A DNA stretch of 64,000 nucleotides from CAVPOO01 sp963707015 (GCA_963707015.1 CAVPOO010000016.1:62001-126000); one strand, 5' to 3'; counted from the first letter of the stretch, positions 45,254-54,510 are shown. Program-made: numbers and translations. The notes: generated from the sequence alone by a model not told the origin.

Positions 45254-46537
45254 ATGCTCGACCCGAAACGCCTGAGAACCGACCTGGATGACACTGCCGC
45301 GCAGCTCGCACGGCGCGGCTTTCAGCTCGATACCGAGCGTCTGCAGGCGCTGGAGGAAAGCCGCAAGAGGATTCAGGTCCGCACCCAGGAACTGCAGGCC
45401 GAACGCAACCGCCGCTCGAAGGCAATCGGCACGGCCAAGGCGGCAGGGGAGGACATCCAGCCCTTGCTGAACGAAGTGGCAGGGCTGGGATCGCAGCTCG
45501 ACGAGGCCAGGCAGGATCTGGAGGCACTGCAGGACCAACTCAACGCCATTCTCATGGGGATACCAAATATCCTTCACGAGAGCGTGCCCGACGGCACCGA
45601 TGAGAACAGCAACCAGGAGCTGCGTCGCTGGGGTGAGCCGTCAAGCCTCGATTTTGCCGCGCGTGACCACGTCGATCTGGGAGACGCGCTCGGTCTGCTC
45701 GACTTCGAGACGGCGGCGAAACTCTCCGGCGCACGTTTTGCCGTCATGCGCGGCGCCATCGCCCGGCTGCATCGCGCCTTGATCCAGTTCATGCTGGACG
45801 TACACACCCGTGAACACGGCTATCAGGAAACCTACGTGCCTTACCTGGTCAACGCGGACAGCCTCCGCGGAACCGGGCAGCTCCCCAAATTCGAGGCCGA
45901 TCTCTTCGCGACCCGGGGTGAACCGGCTTATTACCTGATACCGACGGCCGAGGTCCCGATCACGAATATCGTGCGTGGGGAAATCGTCGAGGCCGAGCAG
46001 ATGCCCCTGCGGTTTGTCGCGCACACGCCCTGTTTCCGCTCGGAAGCAGGCTCCCACGGCAAGGATACGCGCGGCATGATCCGGCAACACCAGTTCGAGA
46101 AGGTGGAACTGGTACAGATCGTACGGCCGGCGGACTCCTATACCGCGCTGGAGGAACTCACCGCTCATGCCGAGGCCATCCTGCAGAAACTGGAACTGCC
46201 CTATCGAGTGGTTGCCTTGTGCTCAGGAGACACGGGTTTTTCCGCGGCCAAGACCTATGACCTGGAAGTCTGGCTGCCGGGTCAGGGCAAGTACCGGGAG
46301 ATCTCGTCGTGCAGCAACTTCGAGGATTTCCAGGCCCGGCGCATGCAGGCGCGCTGGCGCAATCCGGAAACCGGCAAACCGGAGCTGGTCCATACGCTCA
46401 ATGGTTCGGGGCTGGCTGCCGGGCGCACCCTGGTTGCGGTAATGGAAAACTATCAGCAGGCCGACGGCTCCATAGCGATTCCCCGCGCGCTGCAGGCGTA
46501 CATGCACGGCGAGGTGACCATCGGGCCGGAGGGCTGA
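45254..46537 (+). CDS. serS: Seryl-tRNA synthetase
   Basis: 427 residues. An N-terminal antiparallel coiled-coil arm (about residues 25-105) that grips the tRNA-Ser long variable arm, then the class II core: motif 1 around EVPITNIVRGEI, motif 2 FRSEAGSHGKDTRGMIRQHQF and motif 3 LNGSGLAAGRTLVAVMENYQ. Charges tRNA-Ser and tRNA-Sec. The 325-base gap after it contains two tandem miniature elements. Confidence 0.97.
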   Translation: MLDPKRLRTDLDDTAAQLARRGFQLDTERLQALEESRKRIQVRTQELQAERNRRSKAIGTAKAAGEDIQPLLNEVAGLGSQLDEARQDLEALQDQLNAILMGIPNILHESVPDGTDENSNQELRRWGEPSSLDFAARDHVDLGDALGLLDFETAAKLSGARFAVMRGAIARLHRALIQFMLDVHTREHGYQETYVPYLVNADSLRGTGQLPKFEADLFATRGEPAYYLIPTAEVPITNIVRGEIVEAEQMPLRFVAHTPCFRSEAGSHGKDTRGMIRQHQFEKVELVQIVRPADSYTALEELTAHAEAILQKLELPYRVVALCSGDTGFSAAKTYDLEVWLPGQGKYREISSCSNFEDFQARRMQARWRNPETGKPELVHTLNGSGLAAGRTLVAVMENYQQADGSIAIPRALQAYMHGEVTIGPEG

Positions 46538-46579
46538 AGGTCGCCCTCGGGAAAATGCCGGAGCGGGCAGGGGGGCTAG

Positions 46580-46699
46580 CCCGCATTCCTCACCGGGATA
46601 GGCACTGCCTGATTACACACGGTCTTTTTCCTGATGTGCACTCTGTTCCTTACCTCAGTGCATTCTGTGACTCTATCGCCGCCCGGTGAGAAATGTGGG
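46580..46699 (-). mobile_element. 120-bp CTAG-flanked MITE, family 2, copy 3 (inverted)
   Basis: Bounded by CTAG 46576-46579 and CTAG 46700-46703. Terminal repeats CCCGCATTCCTCACCGGG and CCCGGTGAGAAATGTGGG, one mismatch each from the consensus. The interior is the inverse of copies at 11484-11603 and 52464-52582. It shares its right CTAG with the next element, a tandem arrangement. Confidence 0.88.
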
Positions 46700-46703
46700 C
46701 TAG

Positions 46704-46862
46704 CCCGCATTTCTCACCGGGGGGCACGATGATCGCGCAGAGATTTGGATTCACAAACCATTTTCCGATGGAGCGGAATACGGGCTGTATTTCCGACTGA
46801 GGAAAATGGTTTGTGGATTCAAAGATCAAGCGAGGGCGTGTCATCCTGGTGAGAAATGCGGG
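46704..46862. mobile_element. 159-bp CTAG-flanked element with family-2 ends but a different interior
   Basis: Starts CCCGCATTTCTCACCGG and ends with the near-inverse CCTGGTGAGAAATGCGGG, flanked by CTAG on both sides. The interior is unrelated to the 120-bp copies: it holds a 23-bp near-perfect inverted repeat (46744-46766 with 46801-46823, beginning with CACAAACCATTTTCC-type sequence) around a 34-base loop that itself can pair (CGGAATAC with GTATTTCCG). The stop codon of the AraC-type regulator is the right-hand CTAG. Confidence 0.8.
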
Positions 46863-47876
46863 CTAGCCAGCCTCCCGGAACTCGACCGGCGACCTGCCGG
46901 TCCAGCGCCTGAAGGCGCGGGTAAAGTTGCCGGGTTCGGAGAACCCGAGCAGGTAGGTAATCTCACCAATCGAGCGGTAGGACTCGCGTATGTACTGCAT
47001 CGCCAGCTCGCGGCGGGTATCTTCCAGCAGGCTCCTGAAGCTGGTGGCTTCGTCTTTGAGCTTTCGCTGCAGACTCCGGGGGCTGACATGCAGGGCATCG
47101 GCAATGGCGTCCTGGTGGGGCGCGCCGTCCGGGAGTTGCTCGATAATCCGGGCGCGCACCTGCATGGTGACATTCGCCCGGTCAAACCGCGCGAGATATT
47201 CCACAACCGTCTGGTCATTGACGCGGGCGAGCTCCGGATGTGCACTCGCCAGCGGGCTGTCGATGAGCTGTCTGTCAAAGCACAGCCGGTTATCCGGTGC
47301 GCCGTACTCGATGGGGGCGGCAAAGAACTCATCGAAACGAGCGGCACAGGCCGGCATGGGACGTTGCAGGGCAACCCGTACCGGGTTGATGGCAGCGCCG
47401 GCGGTGATCCGGCACATCTGCAGGAATGCCGCCATGCCCAGATCGGTCGCCGCAGGCACGTAGTCCGGCCAGACATCCGGCCCCCGCACCACCAGCTCAA
47501 CCCGGTTATCGACATCCTCCAGCCGGATGTCGATGACTGCGTTGATCAAGCGGGAATAACGCGCCAGGCGGGCGAGGGCATCGCGCAGCGTGTCGCTCGC
47601 CAGCCAGGCAAACCCGAGTCCCTGCAGGGCCACAGGCTGAAACTGCCGGGCCGCCGTCAGCCCGAAGCAGGGATCGCCTGTGGCCTCGATCGCAAGCCGC
47701 CACAGATGCTGCATGCGCAGCGTGGGAAACCGCACATTGGGGTCACTGATCTGGTGCATATCGATTCCGGCCTCGGCAAAGAGCGGGGCCGGATCACAGT
47801 CGTAGCTGCGCAAGGCCTGTGCGATCAGCACAGCCACACTGCCAAGCGTTGAGACTTCTGAGAGGGAGGCAGGCAT
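46863..47876 (-). CDS. AraC-family transcriptional regulator (arabinose-binding-type N-domain)
   Basis: 337 residues. The N-terminal two thirds match the AraC 'arabinose-binding' effector domain found in OruR/ArgR-like regulators (FPTLRMQHLWRLAIEATGDPCFGL; LGFAWLASDTLRDALARLARYSRLIN). The C-terminal two-helix DNA-binding domain is clear (DALHVSPRSLQRKLKDEATSFRSLLEDTRR; IGEITYLLGFSEPGNFTRAFRRWTGRSPVEFR). It is transcribed away from the FG-GAP gene across 315 bases and may regulate it; the effector is unknown. The TAG stop lies in the CTAG flank of the adjoining miniature element. Confidence 0.9.
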   Translation of the reverse strand: MPASLSEVSTLGSVAVLIAQALRSYDCDPAPLFAEAGIDMHQISDPNVRFPTLRMQHLWRLAIEATGDPCFGLTAARQFQPVALQGLGFAWLASDTLRDALARLARYSRLINAVIDIRLEDVDNRVELVVRGPDVWPDYVPAATDLGMAAFLQMCRITAGAAINPVRVALQRPMPACAARFDEFFAAPIEYGAPDNRLCFDRQLIDSPLASAHPELARVNDQTVVEYLARFDRANVTMQVRARIIEQLPDGAPHQDAIADALHVSPRSLQRKLKDEATSFRSLLEDTRRELAMQYIRESYRSIGEITYLLGFSEPGNFTRAFRRWTGRSPVEFREAG

Positions 47877-48191
47877 GGCGGGTTACCGGCAGGCAAAGAC
47901 CAGGAACTGGTAAGGAGTTCTGAGCGAATCGTCGCGCACACCGCTGACGCCGGCGACGGATTGGTTTTGTTGCCTCGAGTAATGAGGGGCTGATTCGGTC
48001 AAGGGTGGCGCCAGAGTATAAACCAGGCTATAAGAATACAGATGGGGAGTCAGCGAGTCGACGGGACCTGAACTGCATGGGACTGTGTCCATTTCCTGAA
48101 GGTCAGACCATAGGACACGTGGAGATCTTCAGCCCGCCACACAAATAAGACAACTAATACAAACAAGACAACTAAAGTTGGGGGATTAGCC
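47877..48191. promoter_or_regulatory. Divergent regulatory region between the AraC-type regulator and the FG-GAP gene
   Basis: No gene in these 315 bases. A perfect 18-bp period occurs at 48141-48158 and 48159-48176 (ACAAA-T/C-AAGACAACTAA-T/A, 16 of 18 identical), ending 15 bases before the FG-GAP ATG. AraC-type regulators usually bind direct repeats of about this size, though this position is closer to the start than is usual. GGGGG just before the ATG is the likely ribosome-binding site. Confidence 0.45.
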
Positions 48192-51100
48192 ATGACGCCC
48201 GTGAAGGTTTTCGCTGGGTTCTTTCTGGTCATACATTTTCTGTTTATAACTGGGGTCATCGCGGTAACCTGCGACAACGAGCAACGAATCGACGGCACCA
48301 TCGATTCGGTCAGTCTCGACCCCCTCGATTCGCGGAGCGGCGAGGTCATCGTCGACGGCCTTGGCCTGACCGTCGATCCGGATACGATTCTGAATAACGC
48401 CAACGGCGACCCCATTGCGCTGAGTGCATTTCAGACGGATGAGCTCGTGCGCGCGCGGTTCTGCCCCGACACGCCCCCTCAGCCAACGGCGGTGCGGATA
48501 GACCAGCTTACCGGCGCGCCGGCCACTCCCCCCGATCTTCTGCGCCTCGACGTCCCGCCAGGGACGGAGTCTCAGCCGGTGTTGCGCGTATTCGGTGACG
48601 ATTCCGCTGACAGTCTGGGTGCCGGGATAACCGACGCGCTCGCCTTTGGCGACGTCAACGGCGATGGATTCGACGACATGATCCTTGGCGTGCCTTCTGC
48701 AAATTCGCCCGCCGGATTCACGAGCGGGGAGGTCGTCGTGCTGTTCGGACGCTCAGACCTGCCGGCCTCGTCGGTGGATCTGAACACGGATGGCGCGATT
48801 TCCGCTGCCGGCGAGACCCGCATCCTGGCGACAACCGAGGGAGCGATGCTGGGACATGCGGTTGCCAGTGGTGATGTCGACGGCGACGGCCTCGACGACC
48901 TGATCATCGGCGCACCGGACGGCAATACGCAGGGTCCCGGCACCGGTGAGGTGGTCATCGTCTACGGCGCAAAGACCCTGCCGGGGACCGTTGTCGATCT
49001 GGCCCAGGCCGCGGACAAGACCACGATCCTGGGTGACAATGCGCAGGAGCGCACCGGCTGGTCGGTGGCCAGTGGCGATATCAATGCCGATGGTAATGAC
49101 GACCTGATCATCGGTGCGCCGGGGGCCTCGCCCGGCGCAAGCCATCAGGGGGGTACGGTGTTTGTCATCTATGGTCATGCCGGGCTGCGCGGCGCCACGA
49201 TCGATCTGAACACCGACGGCGCCATCGGGGCGGCGCTGGAAACGCGCATCTTCGGCGACCGCAGCGGGGACGAGACCGGCTCCTCGGTGGCCAGCGGGGA
49301 TATCAACGGCGACGGCTTTGATGATGTGATCATTGGTGCCGATCGGGCCAACGCGCTGTTCACAACGGATCGCGGCGCCACCTACGTGATCTACGGTCGC
49401 GACAGCCTGGCGGGTACGATCGTCGATCTGAGCAGCACGACCGACGCCGTTGGCCCCGCCGGCGAGACACGTATCTTTGGACGCGTCGCAAACAGCTGGT
49501 TGGGCGCGAGCGTGGCCAGCGGGGACATCAACAATGACGGCTTCGACGATGTCGTAATGAGCGCCACGGGCATCAAAGGAGTGGGCGACAATTTCCAGGT
49601 CGGCGAGGTGTACGCGTTATATGGCAGTGCCACCCTGCCTGGCACGGTGGTTGATCTGAACCGTCCACCCGCCACTTTCGGAGACACACGGATCACCGGG
49701 ACAGAGGAATTTGTGGCGTTCGGTTTCTCGGTGGCAAGCGCCGATGTCACGGGTGACGGGTTCGATGATCTGATCCTGAGCGCACCGGAATCCGTGCCGC
49801 CCGGCGCCGTGGATAACGCCGCTGTCAACGATGGTCTGGTATTTCTCTTTCACGGGTCTCAGACGCTTGCCGGACAACAGCTGACTGATCCCAGGGAGGT
49901 GGCCGATCTCATCGTTGTGCGCGACAGCCCCGGCGATCTGTGGGGCTATTCGGCCGAAGCGGGGGGCGACCTGGACCGCAACGGTGTGCCCGAATATGCG
50001 GCGTCCGCAAATCTTGGGGACAATCCGTCGATTGGCGGAGACAACAACGCCGGCTACAGCGCGGCGATATTCGGATTGACGGCGGCGCTCAGCAGCACAC
50101 GCACCGAGCACAGTACTGAGGGCGATGCCCCAGCGACGGATTTCGGGCCAGTGATACGGGCCAAAATCGACTACGCATCGGGGTCGGCCGCGTCCACGGA
50201 CGCGGTGACCTTGACCCGCGGCACAGTGGCCAATCCGCCTCAGGCCGCCGTGTCGGTATTACCCCTGCAATGGCAACTTGCCAGCGATCGGAACGGCTTC
50301 ACGGCCGACATAACCTTCGGGTACACCGATGCCGAACTAGGCACGGCCGACGAGGGACGGCTGGTGGTGTTCGCCTCTGCAACAGGCGCTGCGGATACCT
50401 GGGTCGTGGCGGGGAGCGCCCAGGAACAGGATCTCCTGCGCAATGAAATCACGGTGATGGGCATCGATAGCTTTTCGCTGTTTGTCATCGCGGAGGCAGC
50501 CCGCAACGTGGCATCGATCCTGCCTGGCAGCCGCGCGGTAGCGCTCGGAGGAACGGCAACGGCCTTTGCGACAATGATTAACACCGGCAGCGTACCGCTG
50601 TCCGGTTGCAGCATCGCGCCTGCGACGCCGGTTGCTGCAAGTTTCCTCTACCAGACCACCGATCCGGCAACCAATACGCTGACAGGAACACCCGACACAG
50701 CAGTGGACCTGGGTGCGGGCGCATCACGGAGCTTTTTGATCGCCTTTACGCCGGCGCAGGCAATCCCTGCCACGGAGATCAGCTTTGATTTCTCATGCAA
50801 CGGCGCGGGCCGCGCCAGCGTGATTCCGGGCGTGAACACGTTCATCCTGTCCGCTACCGCAGTACCCGGGCCTGATGTGATCGCCCTGGCAGCCAGCAGT
50901 CCCCCAGGACAGGTGGTACTGGCGAGTGCCGGGGCATTTGCCGTTGCCACGGCTAACGTGGGTACGGCCGGTACCCTGGAGGTTTCCGCGGATACGGGTA
51001 GCGCGGCGCTACCCGTGACACTGTCGATCTGCCAGACTGACCCAGGCACCGGTAGCTGTATCAACCCGGCCGTGCCGACGACGGGTCCCTTGAACCTCAG

Positions 51101-51254
51101 CATAGGCGCCGGAGAGACCCCCACCTTTGCCGTATTCATCAGCGCGGATGTTCCGATTGCCTTCGATCCGGCCGTGAACAGGGTGTTCTTCCGCATCCGG
51201 AATCAGAGCGGTGAGACTGTTGCGTTAACGAGCGTGGCGGTCAGCAAACCCTAG
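48192..51254 (+). CDS. Large secreted FG-GAP (integrin-like beta-propeller) protein
   Basis: 1020 residues. A hydrophobic leader (KVFAGFFLVIHFLFITGVIAV) is followed by a short domain like DUF5666 (IDGTIDSVSLDP, GEVIVDGLGLTVDPDTIL). Next come about seven FG-GAP repeats, each with a Ca-binding loop such as DVNGDGFDDMILG, DVDGDGLDDLIIG, DINADGNDDLIIG and DVTGDGFDDLILS. The C-terminal 350 residues are Ala/Gly/Thr-rich immunoglobulin-like segments without known active sites. It is probably cell-surface or secreted and binds ligands or glycans with Ca2+. No sorting signal is visible. Followed by a glycosyltransferase gene. Confidence 0.85.
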   Translation: MTPVKVFAGFFLVIHFLFITGVIAVTCDNEQRIDGTIDSVSLDPLDSRSGEVIVDGLGLTVDPDTILNNANGDPIALSAFQTDELVRARFCPDTPPQPTAVRIDQLTGAPATPPDLLRLDVPPGTESQPVLRVFGDDSADSLGAGITDALAFGDVNGDGFDDMILGVPSANSPAGFTSGEVVVLFGRSDLPASSVDLNTDGAISAAGETRILATTEGAMLGHAVASGDVDGDGLDDLIIGAPDGNTQGPGTGEVVIVYGAKTLPGTVVDLAQAADKTTILGDNAQERTGWSVASGDINADGNDDLIIGAPGASPGASHQGGTVFVIYGHAGLRGATIDLNTDGAIGAALETRIFGDRSGDETGSSVASGDINGDGFDDVIIGADRANALFTTDRGATYVIYGRDSLAGTIVDLSSTTDAVGPAGETRIFGRVANSWLGASVASGDINNDGFDDVVMSATGIKGVGDNFQVGEVYALYGSATLPGTVVDLNRPPATFGDTRITGTEEFVAFGFSVASADVTGDGFDDLILSAPESVPPGAVDNAAVNDGLVFLFHGSQTLAGQQLTDPREVADLIVVRDSPGDLWGYSAEAGGDLDRNGVPEYAASANLGDNPSIGGDNNAGYSAAIFGLTAALSSTRTEHSTEGDAPATDFGPVIRAKIDYASGSAASTDAVTLTRGTVANPPQAAVSVLPLQWQLASDRNGFTADITFGYTDAELGTADEGRLVVFASATGAADTWVVAGSAQEQDLLRNEITVMGIDSFSLFVIAEAARNVASILPGSRAVALGGTATAFATMINTGSVPLSGCSIAPATPVAASFLYQTTDPATNTLTGTPDTAVDLGAGASRSFLIAFTPAQAIPATEISFDFSCNGAGRASVIPGVNTFILSATAVPGPDVIALAASSPPGQVVLASAGAFAVATANVGTAGTLEVSADTGSAALPVTLSICQTDPGTGSCINPAVPTTGPLNLSIGAGETPTFAVFISADVPIAFDPAVNRVFFRIRNQSGETVALTSVAVSKP

Positions 51255-51324
51255 ACATTGCGCGATATCTGCACTGCCACACAGGGTGATCGGAGCACGT
51301 AGTGAAAAAACACGGTAGTTGTGG

Positions 51325-52251
51325 ATGACGGGAAGGGTTCCGGAGGTCAGCGTACTGCTGTCGGCCTTCAATGGAAGCGCGCATCTTTCTGATCAGCTTG
51401 ACAGCCTCGTCTGTCAGACGTATCGGCATTTGACCATTCATGTCCGGGACGATGGCTCGTCTGACGGCACCGGATCGATCCTCAAGCGCTATGCCGCAAA
51501 ATACCCGAACATCCATCTGCATTCCGGTGAGCGACTCGGCATTGCGGCGAGCTTCTTCTGTCTGCTTCAAGGTGGCGGGGAGGACAGTGAGTATTTCGCT
51601 TTCTGTGATCAGGATGATGTCTGGTACGCGGACAAAATTGAGCGCGCAGTTTCAAAACTCTCAGCAGTGCAGCCGGGTGTCCCGTCGCTTTACACGTCCC
51701 GGCTGGAGTATGTCAATGAGGAGTTGGCCCATCTCAGATACTCGCGACTTCCGCGCCGGGAGTTGCTGTTTCAGAATGCTCTGGTCGAGAACTGCGCTAC
51801 GGGATGCACCGTCGTACTGAATCGGGCCGCAAGAGACATGATTGTCAGCCGGTTGCCAGGCAACCGCGTGATGCACGACTGGTGGTGTTACCTGGTCGTC
51901 GCCGCATTCGGTGTGGTGATTTACGATGAGTCACCCACGCTAAAGTACCGGCTGCACGGCGGCAATGAGACCGGCGCGGCGGTGTCGTTCAGCGACAACA
52001 TCGCGCGGCGCGCGCGGCGATTCTGGGCCAACCGGCGTGATGCCTTCAGGATTCATGCCCAGGCGCAGGAGTTTGCGTCGATTTACGCCGATAGACTTTC
52101 GCATGGCAGGCGCCAGCTGCTGGCCCGTTTTCTCGCATCAAAGCGCTCCCTGACCGCACGGATCCGCTATGCGCTTAACCCCGGCGTGTATCGCCAGTCG
52201 CGTCTGGATGACGTTATGTTGCGGGCATTAATCGTATTGGGCTGGTATTAG
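51325..52251 (+). CDS. Family 2 glycosyltransferase, rhamnosyltransferase-like
   Basis: 308 residues from ATG 51325 (TTG 51319 or GTG 51322 also possible; no good ribosome-binding site). A GT-A fold with VSVLLSAFNGSAHLSDQLDSL, DDGSSDGT and the DxD region FAFCDQDDVWY; later LFQNALVENCATGCTVVLNR and HDWWCYLVVAAFG. This is the pattern of O-antigen rhamnosyl- and related transferases. It has no neighbouring polysaccharide genes, so it might glycosylate a surface component such as the preceding FG-GAP protein; that is only a guess from position. Confidence 0.85.
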   Translation: MTGRVPEVSVLLSAFNGSAHLSDQLDSLVCQTYRHLTIHVRDDGSSDGTGSILKRYAAKYPNIHLHSGERLGIAASFFCLLQGGGEDSEYFAFCDQDDVWYADKIERAVSKLSAVQPGVPSLYTSRLEYVNEELAHLRYSRLPRRELLFQNALVENCATGCTVVLNRAARDMIVSRLPGNRVMHDWWCYLVVAAFGVVIYDESPTLKYRLHGGNETGAAVSFSDNIARRARRFWANRRDAFRIHAQAQEFASIYADRLSHGRRQLLARFLASKRSLTARIRYALNPGVYRQSRLDDVMLRALIVLGWY

Positions 52252-52295
52252 CGCCAGCCAGATCGACAGGCGCCGCTACCACGCGACCTGATGTC

Positions 52296-52462
52296 TAGGC
52301 GCCTGTCGGACTTAGGCTGATGCTACTGCGGCGGTGGGAGAGCGGCCCAAAGCCTCCCGCTTTCTCGTTGCGTAGGGCCCACTATGCGCCTCGAAATCGT
52401 GATGCTTTGTGCTCGCTCTCCCACCTGCCTCGTCACGAACCCCTAAGTCCGACAGGCTCCTA
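52296..52462 (-). mobile_element. 167-bp MITE-like repeat, family 1, copy C (inverted)
   Basis: Begins TAGGCGCCTGTCGGACTTAG (one change from the consensus) and ends with the exact inverse consensus. Orientation is opposite to copies A and B. The final CTA is followed by G, which is the CTAG used as target by the next element, so the family-2 copy inserted into the end of this one. Confidence 0.85.
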
Positions 52463-52463
52463 G

Positions 52464-52582
52464 CCCGCATTTCTCACCGGGCGGCGATAGAGTCACATAA
52501 TGCCTGAGGTAAAGAACAGAGTGCGGATCAGGAAAAAGACAGTGTGTAATCAGGCAATGCCTATCCCGGTGAGAAATGCGGG
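52464..52582 (+). mobile_element. 119-bp CTAG-flanked MITE, family 2, copy 2
   Basis: Flanked by CTAG 52460-52463 and CTAG 52583-52586. Ends CCCGCATTTCTCACCGGG and CCCGGTGAGAAATGCGGG. Almost identical to 11484-11603, including the GTGTGTAATCAGGCAATGCC segment. The right CTAG supplies the rmuC stop codon. Confidence 0.88.
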
Positions 52583-53854
52583 CTAGGCGAGTGTTGTCTG
52601 CGACTGGATTTCCCGCGCAGCGCGTTCGATCGGGTGCAGCTCCGGCACGTCCTTTCTGGCGGAAATCCCCATCTCGGTAAACTTGCGGGCGCCCGGAAGA
52701 ACCCGGGTATCAAACGACCCGACGGCCCGGTTGAACGAGTGCACGCTGCTGTCGAGGCTCTTACCCAGCTGGGCAAGGTGTTCGGCGAAGCTGGTCAGGC
52801 GGGCGTACATATCCTCACCGACGGTGCGAATGTGCTCGGCGTTTTCCGCCAGGGCAAGTTGCCGCCAGCCGTAGGCTACCGCCCGCAAGAGGGCAACCAG
52901 GCTGGTCGGTGTCGCCAGGATTACCTTGTCCGAGAGGGCATCTTCGAGCAGCTTGCGGTCCATATCGAGTGCGGTACTGAGAAACTGCTCACCGGGGATA
53001 AACAGCACGACAAAATCAGGTGCACAGGCAAACTGCTGCCAATAGGCCTTGCCGGCAAGTTCCCGTACCCGCTCGCGGACCTTGCGGGCATGGTGCCTGA
53101 GGTGAGCATCACGCGCGGCATCGTCCGGCGCCTCGACGGCACGCAGGTAGGCATCCAGGGGGGTCTTGGCATCCACGATGATCTCGCGCGCATCCGGCAT
53201 GCGCACGATCATGTCCGGGCGCATGGCCCCGGCATCGGTCTGAACATGCGCCTGTTCGAAGAAGTCACAGTACTCGACCATGCCGGCGAGTTCCGCAAGC
53301 CGCTTGAGCGTCATTTCCCCCCATTGACCGCGGACCTCCGGTCGGCGCAATGCCTGTACCAGATTGCGCGTCTCACTTTGCAGGAGCTGGTGCGCCTCAG
53401 CCATGGTCTCGAGATGCCTGGTCAGCGACCCGTAGGCCTCCTTGCGATCGTGTTCCATGCGGCGAATCTGGGCCTCCGCCTTTTCCAGCGTCTCATGAAT
53501 CGGTTTGACGAGATTCTCCACGGCCTGTTCGCGTTGCCGGAACTCGCCCTGGGCCTGAACCTGAAACTGCTTGAGGTTTTGCTCGGCGAGTCGCAGGAAG
53601 TCCGAACTGTTATGCCGCAGGACATCGGTCGCGAGGGAACTGAAGGTATGGTTGAGCTGTTTTTGTGCCGCATCGAAAGCGGCCTGCCTGGCCAGCGCCG
53701 CACGCCGCTCGGCACCGGCTTCAGCGGCCAGGTGTCGATTGAGGTCGCGATACTGGGACAGTTTTCGCTGCAGGATCAGATACGCGGCGAGCGCACCCAC
53801 CAGCGCGGCATGGGCCGCCGTCAGGAGGAGCAATGTCATCGGATCCAGTGCCAT
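52583..53854 (-). CDS. rmuC: DNA recombination protein RmuC
   Basis: 423 residues. A membrane-anchoring N-terminal helix (LLLLTAAHAALVGALAAYLIL) and long coiled coil precede the RmuC core: GQWGEMTLKRLAELAGM, the nuclease-fold segment IIVDAKTPLDAYL and VLFIPGEQFLSTAL. RmuC suppresses inversions between short inverted repeats. Its TAG stop is the CTAG flank of the downstream MITE, so the native ending is retained by the target duplication. Confidence 0.94.
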   Translation of the reverse strand: MALDPMTLLLLTAAHAALVGALAAYLILQRKLSQYRDLNRHLAAEAGAERRAALARQAAFDAAQKQLNHTFSSLATDVLRHNSSDFLRLAEQNLKQFQVQAQGEFRQREQAVENLVKPIHETLEKAEAQIRRMEHDRKEAYGSLTRHLETMAEAHQLLQSETRNLVQALRRPEVRGQWGEMTLKRLAELAGMVEYCDFFEQAHVQTDAGAMRPDMIVRMPDAREIIVDAKTPLDAYLRAVEAPDDAARDAHLRHHARKVRERVRELAGKAYWQQFACAPDFVVLFIPGEQFLSTALDMDRKLLEDALSDKVILATPTSLVALLRAVAYGWRQLALAENAEHIRTVGEDMYARLTSFAEHLAQLGKSLDSSVHSFNRAVGSFDTRVLPGARKFTEMGISARKDVPELHPIERAAREIQSQTTLA

Positions 53855-53883
53855 GAGAGCCTGGCTGAAGAGTATAGCCCATC

Positions 53884-54510
53884 TTATTGATTTTTCAATT
53901 TTCGTATTAACAGGCCGGAGGTGGAGACTCGCAGCGTATAGCGCCCCTCGTGCATCGCCGGCACGAAGGTCGCGGAACCGTATTCCGCATCAACCAGCGG
54001 CCCGAGGAAGCGGTAGCGCCGGCGCAGGTCGAAGAGATCCAGCGGCTTGTTGTCGGCCAGCGAATAGACCGTCCGCCGCAGGGACTGTTCATCCTCCAGC
54101 TGGCTGTAACGGCCGGCCACCCGGTCGAGCTCATAGACGGTTTTCAGTCCGAGGATATTTCCGACTGGCTGCCATTTCAGTATGTGGGCATCAACATAGA
54201 GCTCGTCGCCCGCCAGTTCGAACACCTTCTCGGGCTTATCGCCGAAGGTGAAGCGCGCCTCGAATTGCCGTGGGCCCGTCTGTCGGGTGGTAACCGTGGC
54301 GATGGTCTGTTCCTCGGTCAATGCCTGGTAGCCGCGCGTTGAGATCGCAAGCGTTGCGAACAGTGCGGCCAGGGTGAAACTCAGCAGGGCAAACAGCAGA
54401 TGATTGGCCAGGCGGACGGCCCGGCCGCGCCGCAGCGCGGAAAGACCGGCGATGAGGAAAACCAGGCTCAGCGCACCTGCAAGCAGCGTGACGATCAGGA
54501 ACACCTTCAC
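53884..54510 (-). CDS. Conserved membrane protein of unknown function
   Basis: 208 residues from GTG 54510, overlapping the phosphatase stop by GTGA. Two N-terminal helices (VFLIVTLLAGALSLVFLIAGL; HLLFALLSFTLAALFATLAI) are followed by a soluble domain with strands around QFEARFTFGDKPEKVFELAGDELYVDA and VDAEYGSATFVPA. Similar proteins are widespread in gammaproteobacteria without a known role. Part of the ubiG / phosphatase run. Confidence 0.75.
   Translation of the reverse strand: MKVFLIVTLLAGALSLVFLIAGLSALRRGRAVRLANHLLFALLSFTLAALFATLAISTRGYQALTEEQTIATVTTRQTGPRQFEARFTFGDKPEKVFELAGDELYVDAHILKWQPVGNILGLKTVYELDRVAGRYSQLEDEQSLRRTVYSLADNKPLDLFDLRRRYRFLGPLVDAEYGSATFVPAMHEGRYTLRVSTSGLLIRKLKNQ

Noticed and set aside
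46538..46862. Structured noncoding RNA gene after serS
   Set aside because: The strong hairpins are fully explained by two tandem CTAG-flanked elements, one of which recurs elsewhere in the window.
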